From assembly GCA_000697335.1 (NCBI GenBank), contig JNEM01010316.1:1-10806 (forward strand): DNA of 10,806 bases, written 5' to 3'. Under the pieces are notes generated by a model. That model did no database searches. It had not been told where the DNA came from and saw only the letters and a list, made by a program, of their open reading frames with translations. The DNA is from Conidiobolus incongruus B7586. Lineage: Eukaryota > Entomophthoromycota > Entomophthoromycetes > Entomophthorales > Conidiobolaceae. Of the stretch, positions 1 through 8,239 are shown one piece after another (positions within the stretch are counted from its first letter, which is position 1; each line of letters begins with the position of its first letter). The position numbers and the translations under genes are program-made.

Positions 1-260
1 TTTTTTTAAGTTATTATAAATATACTATTATAAATTTTAGTTTGTGTAATATTTTTATAATTTTTACCTAATTTATTAATTTTTTTTATTTTTATCTTTA
101 ATAACTTTATTATTACTTATTTTAATAATACCTTAATCTATTTAAAAATTAAAAAAGAATATATTTAATATATTAATTAAATCTTATAAATTATTCAAAA
201 TTATAAATTATTTTTAAAATTATCAAAATATATTTTTAGTGCCTTTTTTATCTTTTTTTA
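1..260 (+). pseudogene. Copy A reverse transcriptase relic, C-terminal half
   Basis: The stretch matches the reverse transcriptase palm and thumb of copies B and C. The box around the YxDD active site lies at about 118-150, just before a run that matches 7139-7180 in copy B. In the family this enzyme copies the element RNA into DNA inside virus-like particles. The N-terminal half lies beyond the window. It is a broken fossil with multiple breaks. Confidence 0.7.
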
Positions 261-524
261 TTGTTATATTGTTTTTTTTAAAAAAATTAACATTGATTTA
301 ACTAAACTTAATAATGTAAGAGTTTTTACTTTATTTATAAATAAAGATTAACTTACTTTAAAGATTTTATTAATTTTTTTGTTTAACTTATAACTTTTCT
401 AATTAATTTCTTAAAAAAAACTCTTTTTTTAAATAAACTCCATTATATATTTTTAAATAAATTTTTTAATTTTCTATATTATTAATATTTTTATTTTATT
501 TATTTTTGATCTGAAAATACTTAT

Positions 525-965
525 CATTATTTTTATTAACTTTAATTCTTTTGTAATTAATAGATAATTAACTTAATTTAAAATTAATTTATATTTTACC
601 CTTTAACTATAAAATAAAATAATAAATAAGAGAGAATAAGTTAAGTTTAATTTTATAAATATTATTTTAAAACTAAAAATATTTTAGTTAAAAAAAATAA
701 AACCAGCTAAACTAAAATATTTTGTTTATAAATAAAAATTTTTTACCTTAGTAAAAATAATTAAAAATTATTTATATTTTTTATTTTGTAATTTTTTCTT
801 AATATTTACAGATTATAAATCACCTATCTATTTAAATACTTAAAAACATTTATTAAGAAAATAAATTAAATAGATTGAAATTATCTAAGACTATTTTTTT
901 TTATCTAATATCTCTTGAGCTAATAAAAATATATTGTAAATACTTTGTTAAAAAATCTTATATAT
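525..965 (+). pseudogene. Copy A RNase H relic
   Basis: The segment aligns with the better preserved RNase H segments at 7565-8025 (same strand) and 3160-3600 (opposite strand). The stretch that in this family encodes the conserved 'DYKSL' region and the downstream tail of the domain is recognisable at about 810-955. The family function is removal of the RNA strand from the RNA:DNA hybrid during reverse transcription. It is a broken fossil with many breaks. The remaining 225 bases to position 1190 are linker and the first part of the integrase region. Confidence 0.7.
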
Positions 966-1290
966 TTATTTTTTTATTTTAATTATAAAAACCCAATAAA
1001 TATTAACTTTATAATTATTAATAAAGGAAATAAAAAATTGATTAAACTATTTTAAAAAACACTACTAAATAATAATTTCTTTATTTTAATTAAAAAAGAA
1101 CCCTTTAAACTATTAAAAAACTAATTAAAATATGTTAAAATATTTAAAATTATTGATAACCTATTATATTATAATAATTGCTTATATATCTATAAGTGTA
1201 GTGGTAGTTAAACTAATATAGTATAGAGGAAAACTTAATATAAAAGTAGTGTGGTGTAGAATATAGTAATATAATGTGGTTGTAGCATGT

Positions 1291-1335
1291 AAGTGTAAAC
1301 AAAGTTTAATTAAGCTTCAAACTAGGATGAGTCAC
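1291..1335 (-). promoter_or_regulatory. Conserved LTR block: forkhead-like site, palindrome, TGACTCA
   Basis: These 45 bases are identical in the two LTRs of copy C and have only two differences from copy B, while the rest of the LTR drifts by about 9% or more. In it lie GTAAACAAA at 1295-1303 (resembles a forkhead core), a 16-bp near-palindrome AAGTTTAATTAAGCTT at 1302-1317, and TGAGTCA at 1328-1334 (the Gcn4/AP-1 type site, TGACTCA in element sense). It sits about 155 bases downstream of the TATA box, so it would be in the transcribed leader. Binding by any factor is inference. Confidence 0.45.
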
Positions 1336-1480
1336 TAATATATTAAGATTTATATTAGGTAGTGTTAATATCCTAAAATATCAATAGAATATGGTTTTAA
1401 TTTTAGAAATAATGTAAAAGTAAAAAATAGTTAGAATTAAGAGGAAAAAAAAGGGACCTAGTTTATTAAATAACTTAATA

Positions 1481-1490
1481 CTATTTATAC
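1481..1490 (-). promoter_or_regulatory. TATA box of copy C 3' LTR
   Basis: In element sense this reads GTATAAATAG, about 100 bases into the LTR, and it is present unchanged in all three LTRs. An AATAAA follows 13 bases later and then a C/T-rich run, which in fungal promoters often lies next to the transcription start. It is likely the relic Pol II promoter. Confidence 0.6.
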
Positions 1491-1590
1491 AATTTTTTTA
1501 ACTATATAAGTATAAATTAATTATATAATTTATAGTTAATTGGATTATATAAAAGTATATATAAGAATTTAGAGAACTAGTTTTATAACA

Positions 1591-1600
1591 CTCCCTTAGT
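1591..1600 (-). other. Copy C polypurine tract
   Basis: In element sense it reads ACTAAGGGAG and directly abuts the TGTT start of the 3' LTR. This is the position of the plus-strand primer in LTR retrotransposons. The equivalent in copy B is the purine run ending at 9584. Confidence 0.75.
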
Positions 1601-1644
1601 AAGTTTCTTAAAAGAGACACACTCTTTAATTTTTACAAATAGGT

Positions 1645-1800
1645 ATAATAAGTTAAAGTATTCTTAATATTTTTTAGAGGTTCTTATATAGCTTCTTTAA
1701 TAGAATAACCTATCTATTTTACATAAAAATAAATCTTATTCCTAATAGATTTAAACTTAATTATGTAATCAACATAGTATTTTTCTTCTCTATCTTAATT
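1645..1800 (-). pseudogene. Copy C chromodomain relic
   Basis: Read on the minus strand, this region gives an acidic start and then the chromodomain core with KWIGY, followed by the EPLKNIKN-type helix. It lies after integrase and just before the 3' LTR, the usual place for a chromovirus targeting domain. In the family, this domain binds methylated histone H3 and steers integration into heterochromatin. It is a broken fossil. A better preserved sister lies at 9375-9535. Confidence 0.8.
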
Positions 1801-1879
1801 AATAATTAGATCTAGTTTTAAAGTTTTTAATCAATTAAGAAAAGTGTTAAAATCTTTAAAGTATAATTTAATTTTAGAT

Positions 1880-2960
1880 ATGTGAAAGGTAAAGTTGATC
1901 CTCAAAGTTAGAGGTAATTCCAAGGTAATATTTTTAAAATTTGAATCAATAGATTAAATTTTATAAAGACTATAATATAATAGTAAGTATTTGGGATTTA
2001 AGCTAGATTAAAGTAGGGTAGGTTTAAGGGTAGATTATTTTAAATATACAAACATACTAGTTTTATATTTAAAAGGGTTTCTAGATAACTTTAAGTATTG
2101 TTGTTTTATAATCCTTTAATTTTCTTCTAAGTTAAATTTGATAAGGGAATTAATATATTTGATATTAGATTAAAATTCAACAATGTCCAAAAATAAGTTG
2201 ATTTGAAGTTTTGGAGTAATTATTAAGTTAGGATATTTACTATAATTGATGAAATAAGGGTTAAAACTTGTTAATCTATTGATAAAGGTGTTGAATGAAT
2301 ATTAGAGTTGGTAGATATAAGCATCCTAATTTAACTGATTAGTGTTAATATAAGATCTAATGATTTACTTCAAGGTTTTAATAGTTTTTTCAACAAGTTT
2401 ATTGGTTTAGTGATGATTAGTAGTAGACATAACTAGGTTAATCTTAAGAGAAAAAGATAGTGACTTCTAGAATCAAGAGTTGAATTATATATCTCTATCA
2501 GATATAATAATTTGTGGAATTTTATAATAGGTAAAGATATTAGAGAATAACAATTATGTAACATTTTTGCAGTAGAAGTTTTAAAACAAAGAATAAAATA
2601 AACATATTTGGAAAATAAATCAATTGTAATTAGTAAGTTATTATAACTATTTGTTGATTTAAGGATTTTTATGAAATCAAGCTGGATTTGTTGTTAAGTT
2701 TTATTAGGGACTTATAGGGGAATAAGTTTACTATATTTTAGTTAAGTATTATATTTAATTCTTTAGCATATATCATAGGTATTAGTGTATTTCTAAACTA
2801 ATTTAACTAGGGAAGGCTAGTAGTACTTTGTTTTAATTCTCTCAGCAGTTTTTAACTAGTTTTAATGTCTTCTAACAGGTAAGTTATAGCATTCATCAAA
2901 TATTATTACTTAAATTTTAAGAATATCAACAATATATAGACAATTATTATAATATAATAG
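1880..2960 (-). pseudogene. Copy C integrase relic
   Basis: Minus-strand frames show the Ty3/Gypsy integrase in order. The N-terminal zinc-binding region is at about 2960-2760 (KLLREL at its centre), the RNase H-fold catalytic core at about 2700-2330 (IISDRD near 2500, KLVEKTIKTLK near 2370), and the C-terminal part follows. In the family it joins element DNA to the chromosome with a short target duplication. It is a fossil with many breaks. The same stretch in copy B is at 8240-9330. Confidence 0.85.
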
Positions 2961-3159
2961 GTTGTTGATAATTTTAAATTTTTTAACATATTTTAATTAG
3001 TTTGCTAATGGTTTAGAGAGTTTTTCTTTAAATAAAATAAAGAAATCATTATTTAACAGTGTTTTTTAAAATAGTTTAATAAATTTTTTATTTCCTTCAT
3101 TAATAATCATTAAGTTAATATTTGCTGGATTTTTACAATTAGAATAAAAGGGTAGTTAT

Positions 3160-3600
3160 GTAAGATTTTTTAACAAAGTATCTATAACATAGTTTTATTA
3201 ACCTAAGAGATATTGAATAAAGAAAAGGTAAGCTTAGATAGTTTTAATCTACTTAACTTATTTTCTTGATAAATGCTTCTGAGTATTTAAGTAGATAAGT
3301 GATTTATAATCTATAAGTATTAAGAAAAAGTTACAAGATAAGAAATATAAGTGATTTTTGATCATTTCTACTAAAGCAAAGAGTTTTTATTTATAAACTA
3401 GGTATTTCAATTCAGCTGGTTTCATTTTTCTTAACTAAAATGTTATTGGTTTTAAGGTAACATTTATAAGGTTAAACTCAACTTATTCTCTCTTATTTGA
3501 TATTTTATCCTATAGTTGTAGGGTAAAATATAAATTAAATTCAAACTAGGCTAACTATCCACTAATAATAAAAGAACTAGAGTCAGTAAAAATAATAGTA
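3160..3600 (-). pseudogene. Copy C RNase H relic
   Basis: Minus-strand translation shows IFTDSS at the start, KLFALVEMIKNHLYFL in the middle, and IDYKSLIYLNTQKHLSRK followed by the DTLL tail. This is the order of the Ty3/Gypsy RNase H. It degrades the RNA template during reverse transcription. It is continuous with the RT upstream and integrase downstream, as in a pol polyprotein. It is a broken fossil with many breaks. Confidence 0.87.
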
Positions 3601-3879
3601 GGTAGTTTTAGATTAAAGATAGATAAAGCAAAAGCATTGGTAATATAGAAAATTAAAGCATTTATACAAAAAATATATAGTAGGGTTTATTCAAAAAAAG
3701 AGTTTTTCTTCAAGAGATTAGTTAGAAGAGTAGTAAATTCAACAAAAGAATCAATGAAATCTTTAAAGTAATTTAATAATCTAAGTACAAACATAAGTTG
3801 ATTTTTGTTTATAAGTATAGTAAAAGCTTTAACACCATTGAGTTTAGTTAGATCAATACTAATTCCTTAAGAGGAAACA

Positions 3880-4440
3880 ATATAACTATAGAAAAAGGTA
3901 GAAGAGGTACTAAAGATGTATTTTGATAGTTTTAAAGGTAATTTATATTCTTGAATAATTTGGAAAATTTAATTAACATGTTAAATATATTCTTCTTTAG
4001 TTTTTGAATAGATTAGGATATTATTAAGGTAGGTGATAATAAAGTTATTAAAAACAAGGTTAAAAAGAGAATTAATAAATTAAGTGAAAGTTACAAGGGT
4101 ATTATACAATCTAAAGTTTATAATAGTAAATTTATAGTGACTTAAAAGAGTGTTGAAAACAATTAAATGGATAGAATTTTCTTCAACTCTAATGTTGTAA
4201 TATCTATTCTTAACATCTAATTTAGTAAATATAGTTGATCTAAATAGTTTATCCTTAATATCATATAGGTTTAGTAATAAAGTTTTATCCTTGATAGTTT
4301 TAAAGTTTAAAACACAGTTATTAATATATAGTTTTTAACCACCATCAGCCTTTTTTACAAAGAGGATTAAAAATCTTTATAGTGAGGAAAAAGGTCTAAT
4401 ATGTTTATTTTTAAGTAGTTTTTAGATTTCTTCTTTTAAA
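3880..4440 (-). pseudogene. Copy C reverse transcriptase relic
   Basis: Minus-strand frames show the RT landmarks in order. These are the fingers with LFVKKADGG near 4350, palm motif A with IFTKLDV near 4215, and the box around the YxDD active site followed by ILIYSK near 4012-4036. The order and wording are those of Ty3/Gypsy RT. The enzyme would copy element RNA to DNA, primed from the tRNA site at 6496-6505. It is broken many times. Copies A and B each carry part of the same domain. Confidence 0.9.
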
Positions 4441-4670
4441 GTTTGATATTGTTTAGGAGATAAATGGTAAGTAAGCTTTAAGTATAGTTGTGTACTAAGG
4501 AGTAGTTTTATTTTATACTTAATATTATGTTTAAAAGATAATTTATCTATAAATTCAAAAACATTAGTAAATTAACTTATTATATTATATAATAAGTGGT
4601 TATTAAGTATAACTTCATTGAAATCAACAGATAAAGTATTAATAGATGAATAATAAACAAATATATATCT

Positions 4671-4877
4671 CTATAAATTATTAAGGTTTTTAATTAGTTT
4701 TTTACATTGGTTTTTACTGATAATAATAGAATTATTTGCCACAATTATAGAGTTAGTGTTAGGTATAGTATTTAATAGTTTTATAATAGGGTAATATAGG
4801 TTTTTTGAGATTAATTCCACTAATTTCTTTTGGAATATGAAAAAAGTAAATTTGTAGCTTTCTAGGGTAATATTCAT
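4671..4877 (-). pseudogene. Longest surviving ATG frame, 68 codons, part of the copy C pol relic
   Basis: This is the longest uninterrupted ATG-initiated reading frame in the window, but it is not a separate gene. It begins just after the protease relic and runs towards the fingers of reverse transcriptase. That is where Ty3/Gypsy pol has a spacer with a short beta-rich 'MNITLESYKFTFF' type segment that follows the protease. The protein is rich in Ile, Asn, Lys and Leu, as expected of AT-driven decay. No ribosomal context or codon bias supports independent expression. Confidence 0.75.
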
Positions 4878-4889
4878 AGATATAAAACT

Positions 4890-5190
4890 ATGATATTCAA
4901 ACTAATTTTAACCTAGTATCAAATTATAACTAATGTTACCAACTAAGAATTTAATATATTAGGAGTAGTTAGGGGGTAATAATAGGTATTTAGATACAGT
5001 ATTAAATGCTTGTTCTATTAAGTTGTTAGCATATTTAATTATCAAGTTACTTTTTTAAGTAGGTAAAAATAGTTTTGAAACAATAAAAGAGGAGATAATA
5101 CAATTAAAAGAATTAGAGTTAATTAAAACACTAACAGGTATATCTATAAAAAAACTAATTAACACAAACAATAAAGTGATAGTTAAAGGT
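4890..5190 (-). pseudogene. Copy C aspartic protease relic
   Basis: The minus strand between gag and RT shows a retropepsin-like layout. There is a strand with FIDIPVSVLINS at the active-site position, then IISSFIVSKL, and at the far end NISYNLILG, the usual last conserved segment of Gypsy proteases. The family enzyme cuts the Gag-Pol polyprotein. It is a decayed fossil, and the assignment rests on position and partial motif wording more than on a clean active site. Confidence 0.65.
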
Positions 5191-5439
5191 AAAAAATCAC
5201 AAGGTAGATTAGTTACTAGAATATTTTTAGTTTCTAGTGGTTTAATCAGTTAGATTTCTCTAGTATATATAATTTAATTTGTTGAATCAGTAGTCTATTA
5301 GAACTTTTGTGGATTAGATTAGAATCTGCTAACTAATTATAAAAGGGGTGGTTCTAAGGTTATATTGATATTATTCAGGTTTGATTTATGGTTGGTAAGT
5401 TAAGATTATTAAAAATTAGATAGATGTTGCTTTTTTAAA

Positions 5440-5495
5440 GGGTATTTATTAGCTCTATAGTTAACTTAAGTTTTTCAACAGTAATAACAACCTTT
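5440..5495 (-). pseudogene. Possible zinc-knuckle relic of copy C gag
   Basis: The minus strand shows GCYYC (a Cys-x2-Cys pair) and, about eleven residues on, a K-x-P-L end typical of a gag zinc knuckle. It lies between capsid and protease, where Ty3/Gypsy Gag carries its RNA-binding knuckle. The pattern is weathered, so the call depends largely on position. Confidence 0.4.
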
Positions 5496-5639
5496 ATTTG
5501 TTTTTAAGTAGGCTTTAGCTTCTTTACTAAAAGTTTTCTTATGAAGCCTTAAAGCAGAAACATCTATCATTTGAAATTTAGGTAGGTTAAAATAAAGTTT
5601 AAAAGATTAATTTTTAGGGTGGGAAAATTTAGTTATAAA

Positions 5640-6385
5640 GTAAAGGATATTATTAATTATAATTGCTATATCACAAATGTTAGAAAAAAACATATTATTA
5701 AAGTGTTCCCTATTAACTAACAAGAGCTTTGCTTGAGGGTAAAGGTATTATAATAGTTTGTGGATTTATTCTTCTTCAGTGATATTTGGTATATTTAAAC
5801 ATATCTCATTAAATTTCTCAATCAATTGTTTTGTAGAAGTTTTTTATTTAAGCTAGGAAAGCTTTTCTCTTGCTAATTAAACTTGATTTTTTAGGTAATA
5901 CCTCTCTTTAAAGCCTTTTTCCAATTGTTTAAAAGTTTGTATCTTTATAGTAAGTTATCCTCTTGAAGATTCTTTAGGATTAAGTTTGTAATGAGTTAAC
6001 TACTAAATATAAACAGATTTTTCCAAAAAAGAAGTGGCTAATTTAAGGATATTCTTTTAATTTTTATTTGAGATTAAATTAAAGTATTCTTTATATTTTT
6101 AAGGTTGTTTTCAAGCTTGTAGAGGTTTTTAAAACTATCATAAGTAGTTAATTTGTCTTTAAAAATAATAAGGAGGTGGTTTAATATATTAACTATAGTA
6201 AAGTAGCTAGTTTGTTAGATTTAAGCTTTTTGAGACATATTTTTTTCAATCAAAAGTTGTCTAATATAAGTTTCTTAGAGGGTAATAAGCTCTTAAAGAC
6301 TAAAGTTTTAGATTTACTCAGTAATTAAGCTGCTATCATCATTAAAATAATATGAGGGTATCTCTTTTTTTGGTGGTATTATAAT
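5640..6385 (-). pseudogene. Copy C gag (capsid) relic
   Basis: Downstream of the primer-binding site the minus strand reads PPKKEIPSYYFNDDSS, then KNLYKLENNLKNIKNT. A retrotransposon-gag-like segment follows: KQLEKGFKERYYLKNQ, KQLIEKFNEICLNIPNITEE and YPQAKLLLVNREHF. The alternating helix pattern and the 'F..RY..' and 'L..YL.P' wording match the capsid of Ty3/Gypsy Gag, which would assemble the particle that packages element RNA. The start of the frame cannot be placed securely. It is broken many times. The stretch 5200-5640 apart from the knuckle is gag-protease spacer in which I recognise no domain. Confidence 0.75.
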
Positions 6386-6495
6386 ATATAGTGTTAAATT
6401 TAAATGAAATAAATTGTAGATAAGATTTAAAATAGTAATAATTAGGTTTAATACAGATATTTATTAATTTATAGTAGGTTTTTAATAGTTTTATT

Positions 6496-6505
6496 GCTGC
6501 TACCA
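6496..6505 (-). other. Primer-binding site, initiator-Met tRNA type
   Basis: In element sense this reads TGGTAGCAGC directly after the 5' LTR end. It begins with the TGG that pairs with the tRNA CCA tail, and TGGTAGCAG resembles the primer site complementary to initiator methionine tRNA in many LTR elements. Only the first nine to ten bases look well matched. About 110 bases of leader (6386-6495) follow before the gag relic, with no other feature seen. Confidence 0.65.
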
Positions 6506-6602
6506 TATAAATATAGTGGTAGTTAACTAATATAGTATAGAGGAAAACTTAATATAAAGTAGTGTGTATAGAATATGGTAATATAATATAGCTATAGTGT
6601 GC

Positions 6603-6647
6603 AAGTGTAAACAAAGTTTAATTAAGCTTCAAACTAGGATGAGTCAC
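6603..6647 (-). promoter_or_regulatory. Conserved LTR block in copy C 5' LTR
   Basis: This is the same block as 1291-1335. GTAAACAAA is at 6607-6615, the 16-bp near-palindrome at 6614-6629 and TGAGTCA at 6640-6646. Here it would lie in the leader of the element transcript. Function is inferred only. Confidence 0.45.
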
Positions 6648-6791
6648 TGATATATTAAGATTTATATTAGGTAGTGCTAATATCCTACAATATTAATAGA
6701 ATATGGTTTCAATTTTAGAAATAGTGTAAAAGTAAAAAATAGTAAGAATTGAGAGGAAAAAAAAAGACCTAGTTTATTAGATAATTTAATG

Positions 6792-6801
6792 CTATTTATA
6801 C
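6792..6801 (-). promoter_or_regulatory. TATA box of copy C 5' LTR
   Basis: It reads GTATAAATAG in element sense, about 100 bases from the LTR start, followed 13 bases later by AATAAA and then a pyrimidine-rich run. This LTR would have driven transcription of copy C. Confidence 0.62.
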
Positions 6802-6901
6802 AATTAATTTAATTATATAAGTATAAATTAATCATATAATTTATAGTTAATTGGATTATATAAAAATATATATAAGAATTTAAAGAACTAGTCTCTTAAC
6901 A

Positions 6902-7280
6902 AAACCTATATGATATTAGGGATTAATTACTTAAAACAACTATATTCACTAAATTAGATATTAGGAATAGATATTATAACATTAGAGTTAAAGAAAATTC
7001 TATCCTTTTAACTATTTTCAATATATTTTTAAGTTATTATAAATTTAAAATTATAAACTTCAGATTGTATAATACCCTTATAACTTTTACTTAATTCATT
7101 AATTCCCTTTTTAACCTTATTTTTAATAACTTTATTATTACTTACCTTGATAATATCCTAATCTATTCAAAAACTAAAGAAGAATATATTTAACATGTTA
7201 ATTAGGTTTTACAAATTATTCAAGAATATAAATTAGCATTAAAATTATCAAAATATATTTTTGGTGCCTTTTCTATCCCC
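6902..7280 (+). pseudogene. Copy B reverse transcriptase relic, palm onward
   Basis: The plus strand starts just upstream of palm motif A (FTKLDI at about 6945-6963) and includes the box around the YxDD active site with ILIYSK at about 7144-7175. It matches copy C 4272 to about 3880 on the opposite strand. The fingers domain is absent because of the truncation at 6902. It is a broken fossil. Confidence 0.85.
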
Positions 7281-7564
7281 TTCAAAAGTTATATTGTTTC
7301 CTCTTAAAGAATTAGTATTAATCTAACTAAACTCAATAGTGTTAAAGCTTTTATTATATCTACAAACAATAATTAGTTTATGTTTGTATTTAAATTATTA
7401 AATTACTTTAAAGATTTCATTGATTCTTTTGTTAAACTTATTACTTTTCTTACTAATCTCTTAAAAAAAGACTCTTCTTTTAAATAAACCCTATTATACA
7501 CTTTTTACATAAATGTTTTGATTTTCTATATTACTAATGCTTTTACTATATCTATTTTTAATTT

Positions 7565-8025
7565 AAAACTACCTACTATTATTTTTATTAACTTTAGTTC
7601 TTTTATAATTGGTAGATATTTAATCTAGTTTAAATTTAATTTTATATTTTACCCCTTAACTATAAGATAAAATAATAAATAATGGAGATTAGGTTAAGCT
7701 TAACCTTGTAAATATTATTTTAAAACTAATAACATTCTAGTTAAGAAAAATTAAACCATTTAAATTAAAATACCTAGTTTTAAATAAAAACTCTTTGCTT
7801 TTGTAGAAATAATCAAAAATCACTAATATTTTATGTTTTATAACCTTTTTTTAACACTTATAGATTATAAATCACTTATTTACTAAAATACTTAGAAGCA
7901 TTTATTAAGAAAACATGTTAAATAGATTAAAACTATCTAAGCTTACCTTTTCTTTATTCAATATCTCTTAGGTTAATAAAATTATATTATAGATACCTTG
8001 TTAAAAAATCTTACATATTTACCCT
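7565..8025 (+). pseudogene. Copy B RNase H relic
   Basis: It shows the same order of segments as in copy C: the beginning of the domain near 7575, LFAFVEIIKNH near 7795, IDYKSL near 7860, and the DTLL-type tail near 7995. It is part of the old pol reading frame, between RT and integrase. It is broken many times. Confidence 0.84.
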
Positions 8026-8239
8026 TTTATTCTAATTATAAAAACTAAGCAAATATTAAATTAATAATTATTAATGAAGGAAATAAAGAATTAATTAAAA
8101 TACTTTAAGAAATACTACTAAATAATAATTTCTTTATTTTAGTTAAAGAAGGACTCTCTAAACCATTAGAAAACTAATTAAAATATGTCAAAAAATTTAA
8201 AATTATCAATAACCTATTATATTATAATAATTGTCTATA

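Larger units (their letters stand above)
1..1190 (+). mobile_element. Copy A: partial Ty3/Gypsy chromovirus fossil (RT, RNase H, start of IN)
   Basis: This is a fragment of the same LTR retrotransposon family as the two other copies here. It aligns along its length with 7024-8243 (same strand) and with roughly 2931-4153 (opposite strand), at an estimated 80-85% identity by eye. It begins beyond the left window edge, inside the palm of reverse transcriptase. It continues through RNase H and ends abruptly at 1190, exactly where the LTR of copy C begins. Its end matches copy B base for base in length up to B position 8243, so the cut is an insertion junction and not gradual decay. It is broken throughout, with many breaks, and it is the most AT-rich of the three copies. 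Nothing in it can be expressed as a protein. The age cannot be estimated because mutation here was not clock-like. Confidence 0.88.
1191..1590 (-). repeat. Copy C 3' LTR
   Basis: This 400-bp direct repeat of 6506-6901 also matches 9585-9982 in inverted orientation. In element sense it begins TGTTATAA at 1590, next to the polypurine tract, and ends at 1191. I place the inner boundary at TATAAG and not six bases later at TGTAGTGG. The hexamer is shared by all three LTRs (TATAAA in the 5' LTR), and this boundary puts the 5' LTR edge directly against the primer-binding site. It contains a TATA box (1481-1490), an AATAAA (1462-1467), a C/T-rich run just downstream in element sense, and a well-kept block at 1291-1335. 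Confidence 0.93.
1191..6901 (-). mobile_element. Copy C: complete-length Ty3/Gypsy chromovirus fossil with two LTRs
   Basis: This is a 5.7-kb LTR retrotransposon read on the minus strand, whole in outline but broken in every coding part (several dozen breaks). The order from 6901 down to 1191 is 5' LTR, primer-binding site, gag, possible zinc knuckle, aspartic protease, reverse transcriptase, RNase H, integrase, chromodomain, polypurine tract and 3' LTR. RT before integrase marks Ty3/Gypsy, and the chromodomain marks the chromovirus branch. The two LTRs differ at about 9% of positions by hand alignment, mostly transitions. That figure cannot be turned into an age, because the changes look like RIP or methylation-driven deamination. 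The flanks show no matching short target duplication, and both flanks are fragments of the same family. Confidence 0.93.
6506..6901 (-). repeat. Copy C 5' LTR
   Basis: This 396-bp repeat corresponds to 1191-1590. In element sense it starts TGTTAAGAG at 6901 and ends at 6506, immediately before the primer-binding site. Hand alignment with the 3' LTR gives about 36 differences including a few one-base indels, mostly transitions. It carries the same TATA box (6792-6801), AATAAA (6773-6778), C/T-rich run and conserved block (6603-6647). Its outer end is exact and abuts copy B at 6902. Confidence 0.93.

Noticed and set aside
1-1190. Left end as an unrelated host sequence or a different transposon
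   Set aside because: It aligns along its whole length with 7024-8243 and, inverted, with the RT-RNase H part of copy C.
4671-4877. 68-codon frame as an independent small gene
   Set aside because: It lies exactly in the protease-RT spacer of copy C on the element's own strand. It has AT-driven composition and no sign of a separate promoter or start context.
1191-6901. Dating copy C from its LTR divergence
   Set aside because: The differences are mostly transitions in a region with complete CG loss, so they reflect a targeted mutation process and not a neutral clock.
1186-6906. Simple nesting of copy C into one plus-strand element made of A plus B
   Set aside because: A and B repeat the same 1.2 kb instead of being consecutive parts, and the bases beside the two LTR ends do not match as a target duplication.
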